Shown piece by piece: positions 11,224 to 20,451 of a stretch of 64,000 nt of DNA. Location: contig NZ_CP114054.1 in NCBI RefSeq assembly GCF_026967575.1, positions 1 to 64,000 on the forward strand. Reading direction: 5' to 3'. A program made the position numbers and the translations under genes. Positions within the stretch are counted from its first letter, which is position 1. The number at the start of each line of letters is the position of its first letter. Source of the DNA: Aurantiacibacter sp. MUD11. Its GTDB lineage: Bacteria; Pseudomonadota; Alphaproteobacteria; Sphingomonadales; Sphingomonadaceae. Below the pieces are notes generated by a model, which was given only the letters and a program-made list of their open reading frames with translations, searched no databases and had not been told where the DNA came from.

Positions 11224-11665
11224 ACTCTCACCGGCGTGTGGACCATCCCGAAGGACGATGCTTGACGCCTGGCGTGTCTCCGATTGTCCGTTGCCCGCAG
11301 GCCCGGTTTCATCCGGATATGTCGCCCGGCGCTCGCGCCGGTGCCGGAAAGGTACCTTGGTCGTCAGGGGGCCACGAGGACCGTTCCCGACAGGCCCGGT
11401 TGCCTGTCCGCGGCCGGGGCTGGCACCTGGCATCTCAAGCGGTTCCACCCTCAGCAAGCTGCTGGCTTTACCATCGACGCCGGGTTCATCACTCCGACCA
11501 ACCGATGACCTGTGTTGCGACTTCATCAGTCCGGAAATCACCGCCCGAAGGCGCTGGCTTTCCTTTCCTCCACCGCGACGATCATGCCATCGCGTCGAGT
11601 TCGATCCGGTTTCCATTCCCTGTCTCGGCAGGCGATCCAGAGGAGCGATCCGTTTCCGCTCTCGA
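11190..11665 (-). ncRNA. Probable structured non-coding RNA, family unknown
   Basis: On the minus strand this stretch folds into many local hairpins. Two have the extra-stable C(UUCG)G loop (11553-11542 and 11259-11242). One is CCGGCG/CGCCGG (11326-11341) and one is GACAGGC/GCCTGTC (11389-11408). It ends in a ten-pair stem with a GCAA tetraloop followed by a U-rich tail. A candidate promoter lies just upstream. I looked for the signatures of RNase P RNA, tmRNA, SRP RNA and cobalamin riboswitches and found none. It could also act as a long leader of rlpA ending in an attenuator. Ends are approximate. Confidence 0.5.
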
Positions 11666-11672
11666 TGTGTTG

Positions 11673-11701
11673 AAGATGCGCGGGTGGACCGATTCGGGCA
11701 A
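11673..11701 (-). promoter_or_regulatory. Candidate promoter for the putative RNA
   Basis: Minus-strand TTGCCC (11701-11696) and CATCTT (11678-11673) are separated by 17 bp. The -10 match is weak; the spacing and its position just ahead of the structured region are the main support. Confidence 0.3.
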
Positions 11702-11709
11702 GGGCGTGA

Positions 11710-11768
11710 GCGTCGACTTATCCACTTTCGTTCAAAATGCCAGTGGACAAGGGTGGATAAGTCAACGC
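11710..11768. repeat. Dyad with three DnaA-box-like 9-mers
   Basis: Arms 11710-11725 and 11753-11768 are inverted repeats matching at 15 of 16 positions. Inside are TTATCCACT (11718-11726, plus), TTGTCCACT (11750-11742, minus) and TTATCCACC (11760-11752, minus), each one or two changes from the DnaA consensus TTATCCACA. It may be a regulatory site or part of an origin; there is no strong AT-rich unwinding element. Confidence 0.5.
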
Positions 11769-11830
11769 TTCACCGCAATTGGCGAAACAATCTTGCGAAT
11801 TGTCATCGGAGCGGCGGAAACGCCACGCGA

Positions 11831-13060
<1,230 letters not shown>

Positions 13061-13123
13061 CGACGAATCCTGTTCACGAAAATTGCGCCGCGGCGGTTAG
13101 CAGCGCAATGGCGCTTCGGCAAA

Positions 13124-13681
13124 CTAGGGAATCTCGCGGGCGCCCAAATGCGGGTTCTTGCGCGAGATGTAGTTGAGCCAGGCCTTGGGGCGACGCAGGT
13201 ACTCTTCTGGTACATCTGCCTCCAGCCCGACCACCCGCGCCAGTGCGGCGACGAAGTGGATGCAGTTGTTCTCGTCGAGGTCGTAGTACTCGCCCGGATA
13301 GTCGCGCCAGGCCAGTACGGTCGCCAGCAGCCGGCGATAGGTCATATCGTTTACGGTGACGGTGAAGTGCCGGTTGGTCTGGGCGATGGTGTTGGCGGTC
13401 TCGGTCATGATCATGTGCTCGGCCGGGCCGGAGGAGATCGCGTCCGCCGTATAGCGGGCGGAGAAGCCGTAGTTCTGGTTCACCGGGGTACCGTCGGCCA
13501 GCGTGCCTTCGAACACCACGAAGGTGTGCGGATAGCGGCCCCACAGGACCGATCCGTTGAAGCTGTGGAAGGACACCTGCACGTCGGCCTGCGCCGGGGT
13601 GGCCACGCCGAGCGTGGCGAGCGCCAGCAGCAGGCTGGCCATGCAGCGGGCGAACAAACGGGAAAGGCGGGAGAAGATCAT
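13124..13681 (-). CDS. Exported protein of unknown function, DUF4105-like
   Basis: 185 residues. The start at 13681 is chosen because its ATG overlaps the stop of the MATE gene by 4 bp (ATGA) and opens a good signal peptide (hydrophobic core ASLLLALATLGVATPAQA, cleavage after AQA). The mature part has a histidine in WGRYPHTFVVF and a late NNCIHFVAAL motif, an arrangement that recalls permuted papain-like (NlpC/P60-related, DUF4105) domains. If so, Cys and His could be catalytic, but this is inference. It is translationally coupled to the exporter upstream. Confidence 0.65.
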   Translation of the reverse strand: MIFSRLSRLFARCMASLLLALATLGVATPAQADVQVSFHSFNGSVLWGRYPHTFVVFEGTLADGTPVNQNYGFSARYTADAISSGPAEHMIMTETANTIAQTNRHFTVTVNDMTYRRLLATVLAWRDYPGEYYDLDENNCIHFVAALARVVGLEADVPEEYLRRPKAWLNYISRKNPHLGAREIP

Positions 13682-15051
13682 GTCGGTCGGCTCTCGTCTT
13701 CGGGTCTGCGAGTATCGAACTCTCTGAGCAATTGCGGGAAATATACTGCCAGGCCGCCTGCGCGCAACAGGTAGCTGGCGGTCATGGCAAGCCACACGCC
13801 GAGGTTGTCGAACGGACGCAAGCCGAGGTCGAGCGCAATGTACAGCACGGTGGAGGCCACCCCGGCATTGCGCAGTGCCGTGCCGCGCGTGGCGCCGATG
13901 AAGACGCCGTCGAGCATCCAGCTGGGCATGCCCACCAGCGGGATCAGCGCGGCGAAGGGCAGGAAGGTGCGGGCCGTCTGCCGCACGTCCGGGTCGGTGG
14001 TGAGCAGGTCGATCACCGGTCCGCCGAGCAGCATGAAGGCGAGGGCAAGCAGTGCGCCGCTGGCCAGCGAGAACTCGGTAGTGAGGCGGATCGCGCGCAG
14101 GAAGCGGGGGCGGTCGCGCTGGCCGACGGCGCTGCCGATGCGCTCTTCGGCGGTGAAGGCGAAGGCATCGAGGATGAAGGCGGCGAAGCTGACGAACTGG
14201 AGCAGCACGTGATTGGCCGCCAGTGTGGTCGCGCCGAGCCGTGCCCCGGCGTTGGCGAACCAGGTGAACAGGATCAGCAGCGCCACGGTGCGGATCATGA
14301 TGTCGCGATTGACGGCGAACAGGCGGGCCAGCTTCTCCCGGTCGGCCAGCAGGACGAGCGGCGTGCGGGCGATGACGGCAAGCACGTTCGCCCCCGCCAC
14401 GCGACCCACCAGCAGCAGGCCCAGCGCCAGCGCGATGCCCTCGGCACAGGCAGTGCCCAGGCCCACGCCATAGGCGCCGAGACCCATGCCCCAGACGAAC
14501 CAGATGTCGAGGCCCATGTTGGCCAGGTTCATCACGATCTGCAGCGCCAGCGCCTCGCGCGTGCGGCCAAGCCCGAGCAGCCAGCCATTGATGGCATAGA
14601 CGGCGAGGGCTGCCGGGGCGCCGAAGAAGCGACCCTGCATGTAGCCCGCCGCCTCGCCATCGACTTCGGGCGTGCCGGACATGATGGCCAGCGCCGCCTC
14701 GCGGATCGGCCAGCTGAGCGCCAGCAGCAGCAGGCCCAGGCCCAGGCCCAGCGCCAGCGCGCGCAGCAGCAGGGCCTCGACCTCGGAGCGGTCGCCGGAG
14801 CCTTGCGCTTGTGCGGTAAGCCCGGTCATCCCCATGCGCAGGAAACCGAAGGTCCAGAACACCAGCGTGATGATCGTTGCGCCCAGCGCCACGCCGGCCA
14901 GTGCCACGGCATCGCCGGTGCGTCCGATAACCGCGGTATCGACAATGCCGACCAGCGGGATCGACGCCTGGCCAAGCATGATCGGCCAGGCCTGCGCGAA
15001 AATCGAGCGCCGGGTGAGTGGAGCGGGGGTGGTAGCGGAAGCCTCGGGCAC
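13678..15051 (-). CDS. MATE family efflux transporter (DinF type)
   Basis: 457 residues with about 12 hydrophobic helices in two repeated bundles, beginning with FAQAWPIMLGQASIPLVGIV followed by DTAVIGRTGD, the typical DinF-branch opening. It would use a Na+ or H+ gradient to export cationic or organic compounds across the inner membrane. Its stop overlaps the following exported-protein gene by 4 bp. It diverges from the LptB-like ATPase gene. The substrate cannot be told from sequence. Confidence 0.9.
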   Translation of the reverse strand: MPEASATTPAPLTRRSIFAQAWPIMLGQASIPLVGIVDTAVIGRTGDAVALAGVALGATIITLVFWTFGFLRMGMTGLTAQAQGSGDRSEVEALLLRALALGLGLGLLLLALSWPIREAALAIMSGTPEVDGEAAGYMQGRFFGAPAALAVYAINGWLLGLGRTREALALQIVMNLANMGLDIWFVWGMGLGAYGVGLGTACAEGIALALGLLLVGRVAGANVLAVIARTPLVLLADREKLARLFAVNRDIMIRTVALLILFTWFANAGARLGATTLAANHVLLQFVSFAAFILDAFAFTAEERIGSAVGQRDRPRFLRAIRLTTEFSLASGALLALAFMLLGGPVIDLLTTDPDVRQTARTFLPFAALIPLVGMPSWMLDGVFIGATRGTALRNAGVASTVLYIALDLGLRPFDNLGVWLAMTASYLLRAGGLAVYFPQLLREFDTRRPEDESRPT

Positions 15052-15131
15052 GCCGCGCTGTGAAACCGTTAGGCAGCAAAAGCAAGTTCTTGCCTAGAGT
15101 CACGCGGGCCTTGCTCCTAGGAAGAGCCGAG

Positions 15132-15908
15132 ATGTCCGATCGCGAGAATCCTTCCCCAGGCTCGAGTGGCCCGCCCCCATTTCTGGAGGTGATCGAGATA
15201 TCCAAGTCGTACTCCGAGCGGCCCGCACTCGACCGCCTCTCCCTCACCGTGGGCAAGGGAGAAGTGGTCGGTTTGTTCGGCAGCGACGGCGCCGGCAAGT
15301 CGACCTGCTTCTACAGCATTCTCGGGCTGGTGAAGCTCGACAGCGGGCGCATCGAACTCGGTGGTACCGACATCTCCCGGCTGCCGTTCTATCGGCGTGC
15401 CATTCTCGGTCTCGGTTACCTGCCGGAGCAGACATCCATCTTTCGCGGCCTGACGGTGGAGAAGAACATCCTGGCCATGCTCGAGCTCAACGAACCGGAC
15501 GCCGACATCCGCCGCGCCAGGCTGGATGACCTGCTCGAGGCGCTCGACCTCGTGCACTTGCGCACGGCCAAGGCGACCTCGCTCTCTGGAGGCGAGCGGC
15601 GGCGCTGCGAGGTCGCGCGGGCGCTGGCGCTCGAACCGCAGATCATGGTGCTGGACGAGCCCTTTGCGGGGATCGATCCGCTGACCGTTGCCAGCATCAA
15701 GCAGATGATCGGCGAAATGCGTCGGCGCGGTATCGGTATCCTGCTGACTGACCAGAACGTGCCCGAAGCCATCGGCGTCGTCGACCGCACCTATGTCCTC
15801 GATGCGGGGGTGAAGATTTTCGAGGGTTCGCCCGGTGCCATGTTGCGCGACCCGATGGTGATCGAGAGGTACCTCGGCGAGGAGGAGAACTATCCCGTGT
15901 CCGGCTGA
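15132..15908 (+). CDS. LptB-like ABC ATPase with altered Q-loop and H-loop
   Basis: 258 residues from 15132, chosen for AGGAAGAG just upstream; an in-frame extension to 15060 adds no conserved sequence. Closest in pattern to LptB, the ATPase of the lipopolysaccharide transporter: Walker A GSDGAGKST (50-58), LSGGERRRCEVARALA, Walker B IMVLDEPFAGIDP. Two hallmark positions differ: the Q-loop reads LPEQTSIF (LptB has LPQE) and the H-loop reads LLTDQNVPEA with Gln208 where LptB has the switch histidine (TDHN). It is not next to lptA, lptC or rpoN as lptB usually is, so it may be a paralogue. Sphingomonads carry glycosphingolipid instead of LPS, so another lipid cargo is possible (inference). Confidence 0.75.
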   Translation: MSDRENPSPGSSGPPPFLEVIEISKSYSERPALDRLSLTVGKGEVVGLFGSDGAGKSTCFYSILGLVKLDSGRIELGGTDISRLPFYRRAILGLGYLPEQTSIFRGLTVEKNILAMLELNEPDADIRRARLDDLLEALDLVHLRTAKATSLSGGERRRCEVARALALEPQIMVLDEPFAGIDPLTVASIKQMIGEMRRRGIGILLTDQNVPEAIGVVDRTYVLDAGVKIFEGSPGAMLRDPMVIERYLGEEENYPVSG

Positions 15909-15923
15909 CCGGCCCCGCTGGCG

Positions 15924-17147
15924 CTAGGGCAGCTCCGCCGGAGAGATCCGCAGCACGGCATTGGTCGGCCCGTCGCTCAGCACGTAGATATTGCCGTCCG
16001 GTCCTTGCGCCACGTCGCGTACGCGGTGGTGGAGCTGGCTCAGCAACGCCTCGCGCCGCAGTTCGCCGAAGTCCTCGTTGAAGACTACGCGTTGCAGGCT
16101 GCCGGTGTGGTTGATTTCGCCCCAGCGCGCGCTGCCTATGAACAGGTTGCCTTGCCAGGCGGGGAAGGCCTCGCCGGTGTAGAACAGCAGTCCCGATGGC
16201 GCGATGGAGGGCAGCCAGACGACGCGCGGCTCCACCGTGCCAGGGCCGAAGGGCAGCGGCGTGGCGTCGCTGCCGTCGTATTCGCGGCCGAAGCTGTAGT
16301 CCGGCCAGCCGTAATTGCCGCCGGGCTGGATCAGGTTAGCCTCGTCTCCGCCGTTGGGGCCGTGTTCCACGCTCCAGGCCTCGCCGGTTTCCGGATGGAC
16401 GGTCAGCCCGTGCTGGTCGCGGTGGCCGTAGCTGTAGATGGCAGGATGCACGCCCTCGGTACCGACGAAGGGATTGTCGGCGGGGATCGATCCGTCCGTG
16501 TTCAGTCGCAGCACCTTGCCGTAGATGTCGGTCAGGTCCTGTGCCGTGCCGTCGTAGGGACCGGTGGTGGCGACCCAAACCATGCCATCGTCCGCCACGT
16601 GCACGCGATTGCCGCCGGCATAGGCATCACCCTCGGCCTCGAGGATGATCTCGACATTGCTGACTGCGCCATCGGCCCAGGTGCCGCGCATGACCTGGAA
16701 GCGCCCGGGACGCTGCAACGGACTGGTCCCCTCCGGCAAGGGACGGGCCTCGTTGACGGTAAAGTAGATCCAGCCGTTCTCGGCAAAGTCGGGATGCAGC
16801 GCGATGTCGATCACGCCGTAGCTGAACACTTCGGGTGTATCGATCGGCACGCCGGCGATGTGGCCGTCTTCCAGCACGGGATTGTCGCCTGTCGCCCCGC
16901 GCAGAAGGCGTAGGCCGACGCCGCGCTCGACGATCAGCATGTCGCCATTCGGCAGGAAGTCGATGGCGAAAGGCCGTTCGAAATCGCGCGCCAGCACGGT
17001 CACTGCGATGCCGTGCTGTTCGGCCGTGTCGTAAACCTGCGGCGAGTCGGGCAGCACCGGCGTGGCGATACCGGGAGGCGGTGGTTGCTGCGCACTGGCC
17101 GCGCCCGCGACCATCAGGAGTGTCCCCGCCAGCAACCAGTTCCGCAT
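15924..17147 (-). CDS. PQQ-type soluble sugar dehydrogenase, exported
   Basis: 407 residues from 17147, chosen for GGGAGAGGG upstream and a signal peptide (MRNWLLAGTLLMVAGAASA, cleavage before QQP). The mature part is a six-bladed beta-propeller of the YliI/aldose sugar dehydrogenase family: FERPFAIDFLPNGDMLIVER, YSYGHRDQHGLTVHP, HGPNGGDEANLI and GGNYGWP. Family members oxidise aldoses in the periplasm with pyrroloquinoline quinone. It lies 23 bp downstream of cfa on the same strand. A second paralogue lies at 21306-22544; no pqq synthesis genes are in view. Confidence 0.85.
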   Translation of the reverse strand: MRNWLLAGTLLMVAGAASAQQPPPPGIATPVLPDSPQVYDTAEQHGIAVTVLARDFERPFAIDFLPNGDMLIVERGVGLRLLRGATGDNPVLEDGHIAGVPIDTPEVFSYGVIDIALHPDFAENGWIYFTVNEARPLPEGTSPLQRPGRFQVMRGTWADGAVSNVEIILEAEGDAYAGGNRVHVADDGMVWVATTGPYDGTAQDLTDIYGKVLRLNTDGSIPADNPFVGTEGVHPAIYSYGHRDQHGLTVHPETGEAWSVEHGPNGGDEANLIQPGGNYGWPDYSFGREYDGSDATPLPFGPGTVEPRVVWLPSIAPSGLLFYTGEAFPAWQGNLFIGSARWGEINHTGSLQRVVFNEDFGELRREALLSQLHHRVRDVAQGPDGNIYVLSDGPTNAVLRISPAELP

Positions 17148-17170
17148 CGTACCCTCTCCCCTGGTAGTGG

Positions 17171-18463
17171 TTACTCCGCCGCTTCCTTCAGCGCCGGATC
17201 GAGATGCCATTGCGGCGGCTCTTCCAGCCCGCGCAGGCGCTCTGATTCCTCGTACATGTAGTCGCGCGTCATCGGGATGGCGGCGCGGTCCTTCACGTAC
17301 AGGATCTGCCAGTTGACCATCATGCCGTGACGGAAGCTCTGCTCCGCGCCGGCGAGATAGAACAGCCACATGCGGTAGAATTGCTCGTCATACATCTCGA
17401 CGATCTCGTCCTTGTGCAGGACGGTGCGGTTGTACCATTCCTCCAGCGTGTGGCTGTAGTGGAAGCGCATGGCCTCCACGTCCATCACCTGCCAGCCGAA
17501 CTTCTCCGACTGGGTGACCAGTTCGGACAGGGCCGGGATATAGCCGCCCGGGAAGATGTACTTGCGGGTCCAGGCGTCGGTGAAGCCCGGAGGGCCCGCA
17601 CGACCGCAGCAGTGGCTGAACATCACCCCGTCAGGCTTAAGCAGCTTGTTGGTGTGTTCGAAGAACTGCGGGTAGTGCGGCGTGCCGACATGCTCCAGCA
17701 GGCCGACACTGGTGATGCGATCGAACTGGCCGGTGACGTCGCGATAGTCCATCAGCGCGAACTTCACCTTGTCCTCTACGCCGGCCTCCTTCGCGCGCTC
17801 CTTGCAGAAGGCGATCTGGTCGGGCGCCAAGGCTACGCCCAGTACTTCGCAGCCGTAGGTGCGGTGCAGGTAGAGCGCGAGGCCACCCCAGCCGCAGCCG
17901 ATGTCGAGGATGCGCATGTTGGGGCCGGTTTCGGGCGTGATGTTCAGCTTGGCGGCGATATGCGCCTTCTTGTCGAGCTGCGCCTTCTCCAGCGAGTTGT
18001 CGACGTCGCGGTAGTAGCCCATCGTGTATTGCCGGTCCTCGTCGAGGAACAGCTCGTACAGGCGGCGCGTCAGGTTGTAGGTGTGCTCGGCATTCTTGCG
18101 CGCCTTGCCGCGCAGGTTGATGCTGTCGATCTTGGCCGCGCTCTTCTGGATTGCCTTGCGCAGCGGCCCCTTGGGCTTGAGCGAGGCATCGCCCAGCCGC
18201 TTCGCATTCATGGTAACGAACAGCACCATGTCGCGAATGTCGTGCGGCGCTTCGACTTCCAGCCAGCCCCACATGTAGGCCTCGCCCGCGCCGACCTGCG
18301 GATAGCGCGCGATATGGTTGGCTGCCTTCTTGTTGGTCAGGCGCACGCGGATCGTGTCCGCCCCCTGTCCGTCGCCGTATTCATATACCTTGCCGTCGTG
18401 ATCGGTAATCACGAGCTTACCGCGCTTGATTGCCTTGGACAGGAATTTGTCGAGCAGCCACAT
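17171..18463 (-). CDS. cfa: Cyclopropane-fatty-acyl-phospholipid synthase
   Basis: 430 residues. It transfers a methylene group from S-adenosylmethionine to unsaturated acyl chains of membrane phospholipids. The SAM motif is ILDIGCGWGG (185-194). The family segments GYYRD, VGLLEHVG, RKYIFPGGYIPAL and the C-terminal EEWYNRT are present. The N-terminal about 130 residues form the helical lipid-facing domain. It diverges from the DUF1801 gene; a sugar dehydrogenase follows closely on the same strand. Confidence 0.93.
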   Translation of the reverse strand: MWLLDKFLSKAIKRGKLVITDHDGKVYEYGDGQGADTIRVRLTNKKAANHIARYPQVGAGEAYMWGWLEVEAPHDIRDMVLFVTMNAKRLGDASLKPKGPLRKAIQKSAAKIDSINLRGKARKNAEHTYNLTRRLYELFLDEDRQYTMGYYRDVDNSLEKAQLDKKAHIAAKLNITPETGPNMRILDIGCGWGGLALYLHRTYGCEVLGVALAPDQIAFCKERAKEAGVEDKVKFALMDYRDVTGQFDRITSVGLLEHVGTPHYPQFFEHTNKLLKPDGVMFSHCCGRAGPPGFTDAWTRKYIFPGGYIPALSELVTQSEKFGWQVMDVEAMRFHYSHTLEEWYNRTVLHKDEIVEMYDEQFYRMWLFYLAGAEQSFRHGMMVNWQILYVKDRAAIPMTRDYMYEESERLRGLEEPPQWHLDPALKEAAE

Positions 18464-18554
18464 GGATTAAGCGTCCCCCACTTATCTCGTTTTCGTTGCA
18501 GGGGGTTTGCGGGCGGTTTGGCGGCGAGTCAATTGTCCGCTAACCTTAGCCCAT

Positions 18555-18998
18555 ATGAGCGAGAACAAGACCAAGCCGACCGAAGTCACCGTCGCCGACT
18601 TCATCGAGAGCGTCGATCACGCCGGAAAGCGCGAGGATGCGAAGGTGCTCGACGCGCTGTTCCGCCGCGTCACGGGGGAGGAGCCGGTGATGTGGGGGCC
18701 GACGATGATCGGCTACGGTCAGTATCACTACAAGTACGATAGCGGGCGCGAGGGCGATTTCCTTCGCACCGGCTTCTCGCCGCGCAAGGCCAAGCACTCG
18801 ATCTACCTGATGGGCGGCTATTGCGACGACGGGACCTCGAAGAGGAACGAGGAAGTGCTCTCGCGCCTCGGCAAGTACGCGCAGGGCAAGTCCTGCCTCT
18901 ACATCAACAAGCTGGCCGATGTGGACCTGGCGGTGCTGGAAGAGCTGGTGCAGCTCAACTGGGATGCGATGAACCGGATCTACCCGCCCGCGGACTGA
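18555..18998 (+). CDS. DUF1801 domain protein
   Basis: 147 residues from the ATG at 18555 (the upstream in-frame extension has no homology). The pattern VADFIESVDHAGKREDAKVL, EEPVMWGPTMIGYGQYHYKY and SCLYINKLADVDLAVLEELV is that of the DUF1801/YdhG-like fold. Small cytoplasmic proteins of this family have no assigned reaction. It stands alone, convergent with the molybdoenzyme gene whose stop directly abuts its own. Confidence 0.8.
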   Translation: MSENKTKPTEVTVADFIESVDHAGKREDAKVLDALFRRVTGEEPVMWGPTMIGYGQYHYKYDSGREGDFLRTGFSPRKAKHSIYLMGGYCDDGTSKRNEEVLSRLGKYAQGKSCLYINKLADVDLAVLEELVQLNWDAMNRIYPPAD

Positions 18999-19766
18999 TC
19001 AGATGCCGGCATACCACTGGTACCCGGCGACATCTTCCCAATAACCGCCCTTGCCCTGGCCGATGCCGTCAAGGCTGGCAACTGCTTCGATGCCGGTCAG
19101 GTACTTAGGGTGCTTGTAGCCCAGCTGACGCTCCAGGCGCATGCGCAGCGGCGCGCCGTTGCGCACGGGCAGGGGTTCGCCATTCAACTGGTGCGCGACG
19201 ATGGTCTGCGGGTGCAGGGCATCGTCGATGTCGCAGCTTTCGTAATAGTCGACCCGGCGGCGGTTCTCGCCCCTGCCGCGCATGGTGAAATCGGCGCAGC
19301 GGAAGACGATGAACCTGGCTTCCGGGCGCAGCACGGCTGCATCGAGGATCTGCGACAACTGCGGGCCGGTCCATTCGCCGATCGCGCTCCAGCCTTCCAC
19401 GCAATCGTGCCGGGTGATCTGGGTACGCTGGGGCAGGGCGCGGATCTCGTCCATCGAAAGGCTCAGCTCGTTCTCCACCAGCCCGGTGACCGCCAGCCGC
19501 CAGTTGGCGAAGCCTTCCGCCTCGGCGGCGCGATAGGCGTCGGTGTCCACTTCCTGGTTGCCGTTGCCGCGGAAATAGGGGGAGATGTCGGCGCGGGTGA
19601 ATTCGGGCGCCATGGTGATGCGTCCGCCGCCCAGCGCGCGGTGCAGGCCACGGTGCCAGCCCTGCGCGCCCTCGACCACCTTGCCGAACCACTTGGAATC
19701 GCCGATCTCGTTGCAGCCGGCGAGGAAGGCGGCGCCTGCCGCCACAAGGAAATTACGCCGCTCCAT
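18999..19766 (-). CDS. Molybdopterin-dependent oxidoreductase, sulfite oxidase/MsrP-like
   Basis: 255 residues. The N-terminus has a twin-arginine motif (RRNFL) and then FLAGC, so it may be a Tat-exported lipoprotein. The core belongs to the sulfite oxidase fold: RHDCVEGWSAIGEWTG supplies the molybdenum-ligating Cys122, and YESCDIDDALHPQT and LRMRLERQLGYKHPKY follow. MsrP (YedY) repairs oxidised methionine in the periplasm and is the best known relative. Here the partner is a cytochrome b rather than a recognisable MsrQ. The gene overlaps the cytochrome gene by 14 bp, marking a dedicated electron-transfer pair. Confidence 0.82.
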   Translation of the reverse strand: MERRNFLVAAGAAFLAGCNEIGDSKWFGKVVEGAQGWHRGLHRALGGGRITMAPEFTRADISPYFRGNGNQEVDTDAYRAAEAEGFANWRLAVTGLVENELSLSMDEIRALPQRTQITRHDCVEGWSAIGEWTGPQLSQILDAAVLRPEARFIVFRCADFTMRGRGENRRRVDYYESCDIDDALHPQTIVAHQLNGEPLPVRNGAPLRMRLERQLGYKHPKYLTGIEAVASLDGIGQGKGGYWEDVAGYQWYAGI

Positions 19767-20451
19767 CGTCGCCTCCTTCCAGCTTGCCGCCGGTGATCAT
19801 TTCGCGCATCTGCCGGATCGGGCCGGAGGCCAGCACCAGCAGCACGTGCACCACGAAGAAGGCGAACAGCAGCCATGCGGCAATGAAGTGCAGCGAACGC
19901 GCGCTCTGCCTGCCGCCGAACAGGTCGGTCAGCCGCGGCCAGGCGGCTTCCATGCCAGGGCTCATCACTATGCCGGTGAAGATCATCAGCGGCAGCACCA
20001 CCAGGATGACCCCGGCATAGCTGATCTTCTGTAGGATGTTGTACTTGCCCTCGCCGTGTTCGAAATTGAACTTCAGGTGCTGGCGGATGTCATGCCCGAT
20101 GTTCGACAGCTTCCATTCCCGTCGGCTGGCAAAGATATCGCGCTGCATGTGGCGGTTGAGGAACGCCAGCACCATGAAGGCCAGCAGCGAAAAAGCGAAG
20201 ACGAGGCTGAACACCACGTGCCAGTCGCGTGCGCCGGCCAGGCTGTAATAGTCGGGAATGGTCGCCCAGCCGGGGAAACGCGGCACTACCAGCCAGGCTT
20301 CCTCTGGCGCGAAGCCGGCGTCGCCCCAGTACAGGCGGCGGTGCGCGTTGGAGATGTTCAGCCCGCTCATGAACAGCACGACCAGGCTGATGGCATTGAT
20401 CCAGTGCCACAGGCGGGTGGACAGCTTGTGGCGCTTTTCGGGCTTGCTCAT
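19753..20451 (-). CDS. Diheme cytochrome b-type membrane subunit
   Basis: 232 residues with four membrane helices. Histidines at the helix ends (TRLWHWINAI, ARDWHVVFSL, ARSLHFIAAW, FFVVHVLLV) are typical of the cytochrome b561/Ni-Fe hydrogenase b-subunit family that binds two hemes and links quinones to a periplasmic partner. It starts within the upstream SDR gene (ATGA overlap) and overlaps the molybdoenzyme, so it is the likely electron donor or acceptor for that enzyme. Confidence 0.85.
   Translation of the reverse strand: MSKPEKRHKLSTRLWHWINAISLVVLFMSGLNISNAHRRLYWGDAGFAPEEAWLVVPRFPGWATIPDYYSLAGARDWHVVFSLVFAFSLLAFMVLAFLNRHMQRDIFASRREWKLSNIGHDIRQHLKFNFEHGEGKYNILQKISYAGVILVVLPLMIFTGIVMSPGMEAAWPRLTDLFGGRQSARSLHFIAAWLLFAFFVVHVLLVLASGPIRQMREMITGGKLEGGDDGAA

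Larger units (their letters stand above)
11057..11830. other. Large intergenic region between rlpA and argG
   Basis: The only gene-free stretch over 300 bp in the window. Both flanking genes are on the minus strand. From left to right it holds about 130 bp upstream of rlpA with nothing recognised, a strong minus-strand terminator, about 440 bp rich in stable hairpins (probable RNA gene), a candidate promoter, and a dyad with DnaA-box-like 9-mers near argG. ORFs across it have atypical composition and no recognisable domain. Confidence 0.8.

Noticed and set aside
11580..11610. tRNA-like T-arm (GAGTTCGATCC) on the plus strand
   Set aside because: The flanking bases do not form a T-stem or cloverleaf.
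11053..11616. 187-residue minus-strand ORF in the argG-rlpA gap
   Set aside because: It reads through a strong terminator, has atypical composition and no homology that I recognise; the region fits an RNA better.
11190..11665. RNase P RNA, tmRNA or cobalamin riboswitch identity for the structured region
   Set aside because: The AGGAAAGTCCGG core of RNase P, a TTCGA T-arm with tag codons of the alphaproteobacterial tmRNA, and the cobalamin-box sequences are all missing.
11710..11768. Calling this the chromosomal origin
   Set aside because: Only three imperfect boxes, no AT-rich unwinding element and atypical neighbouring genes; kept as a DnaA-like site only.
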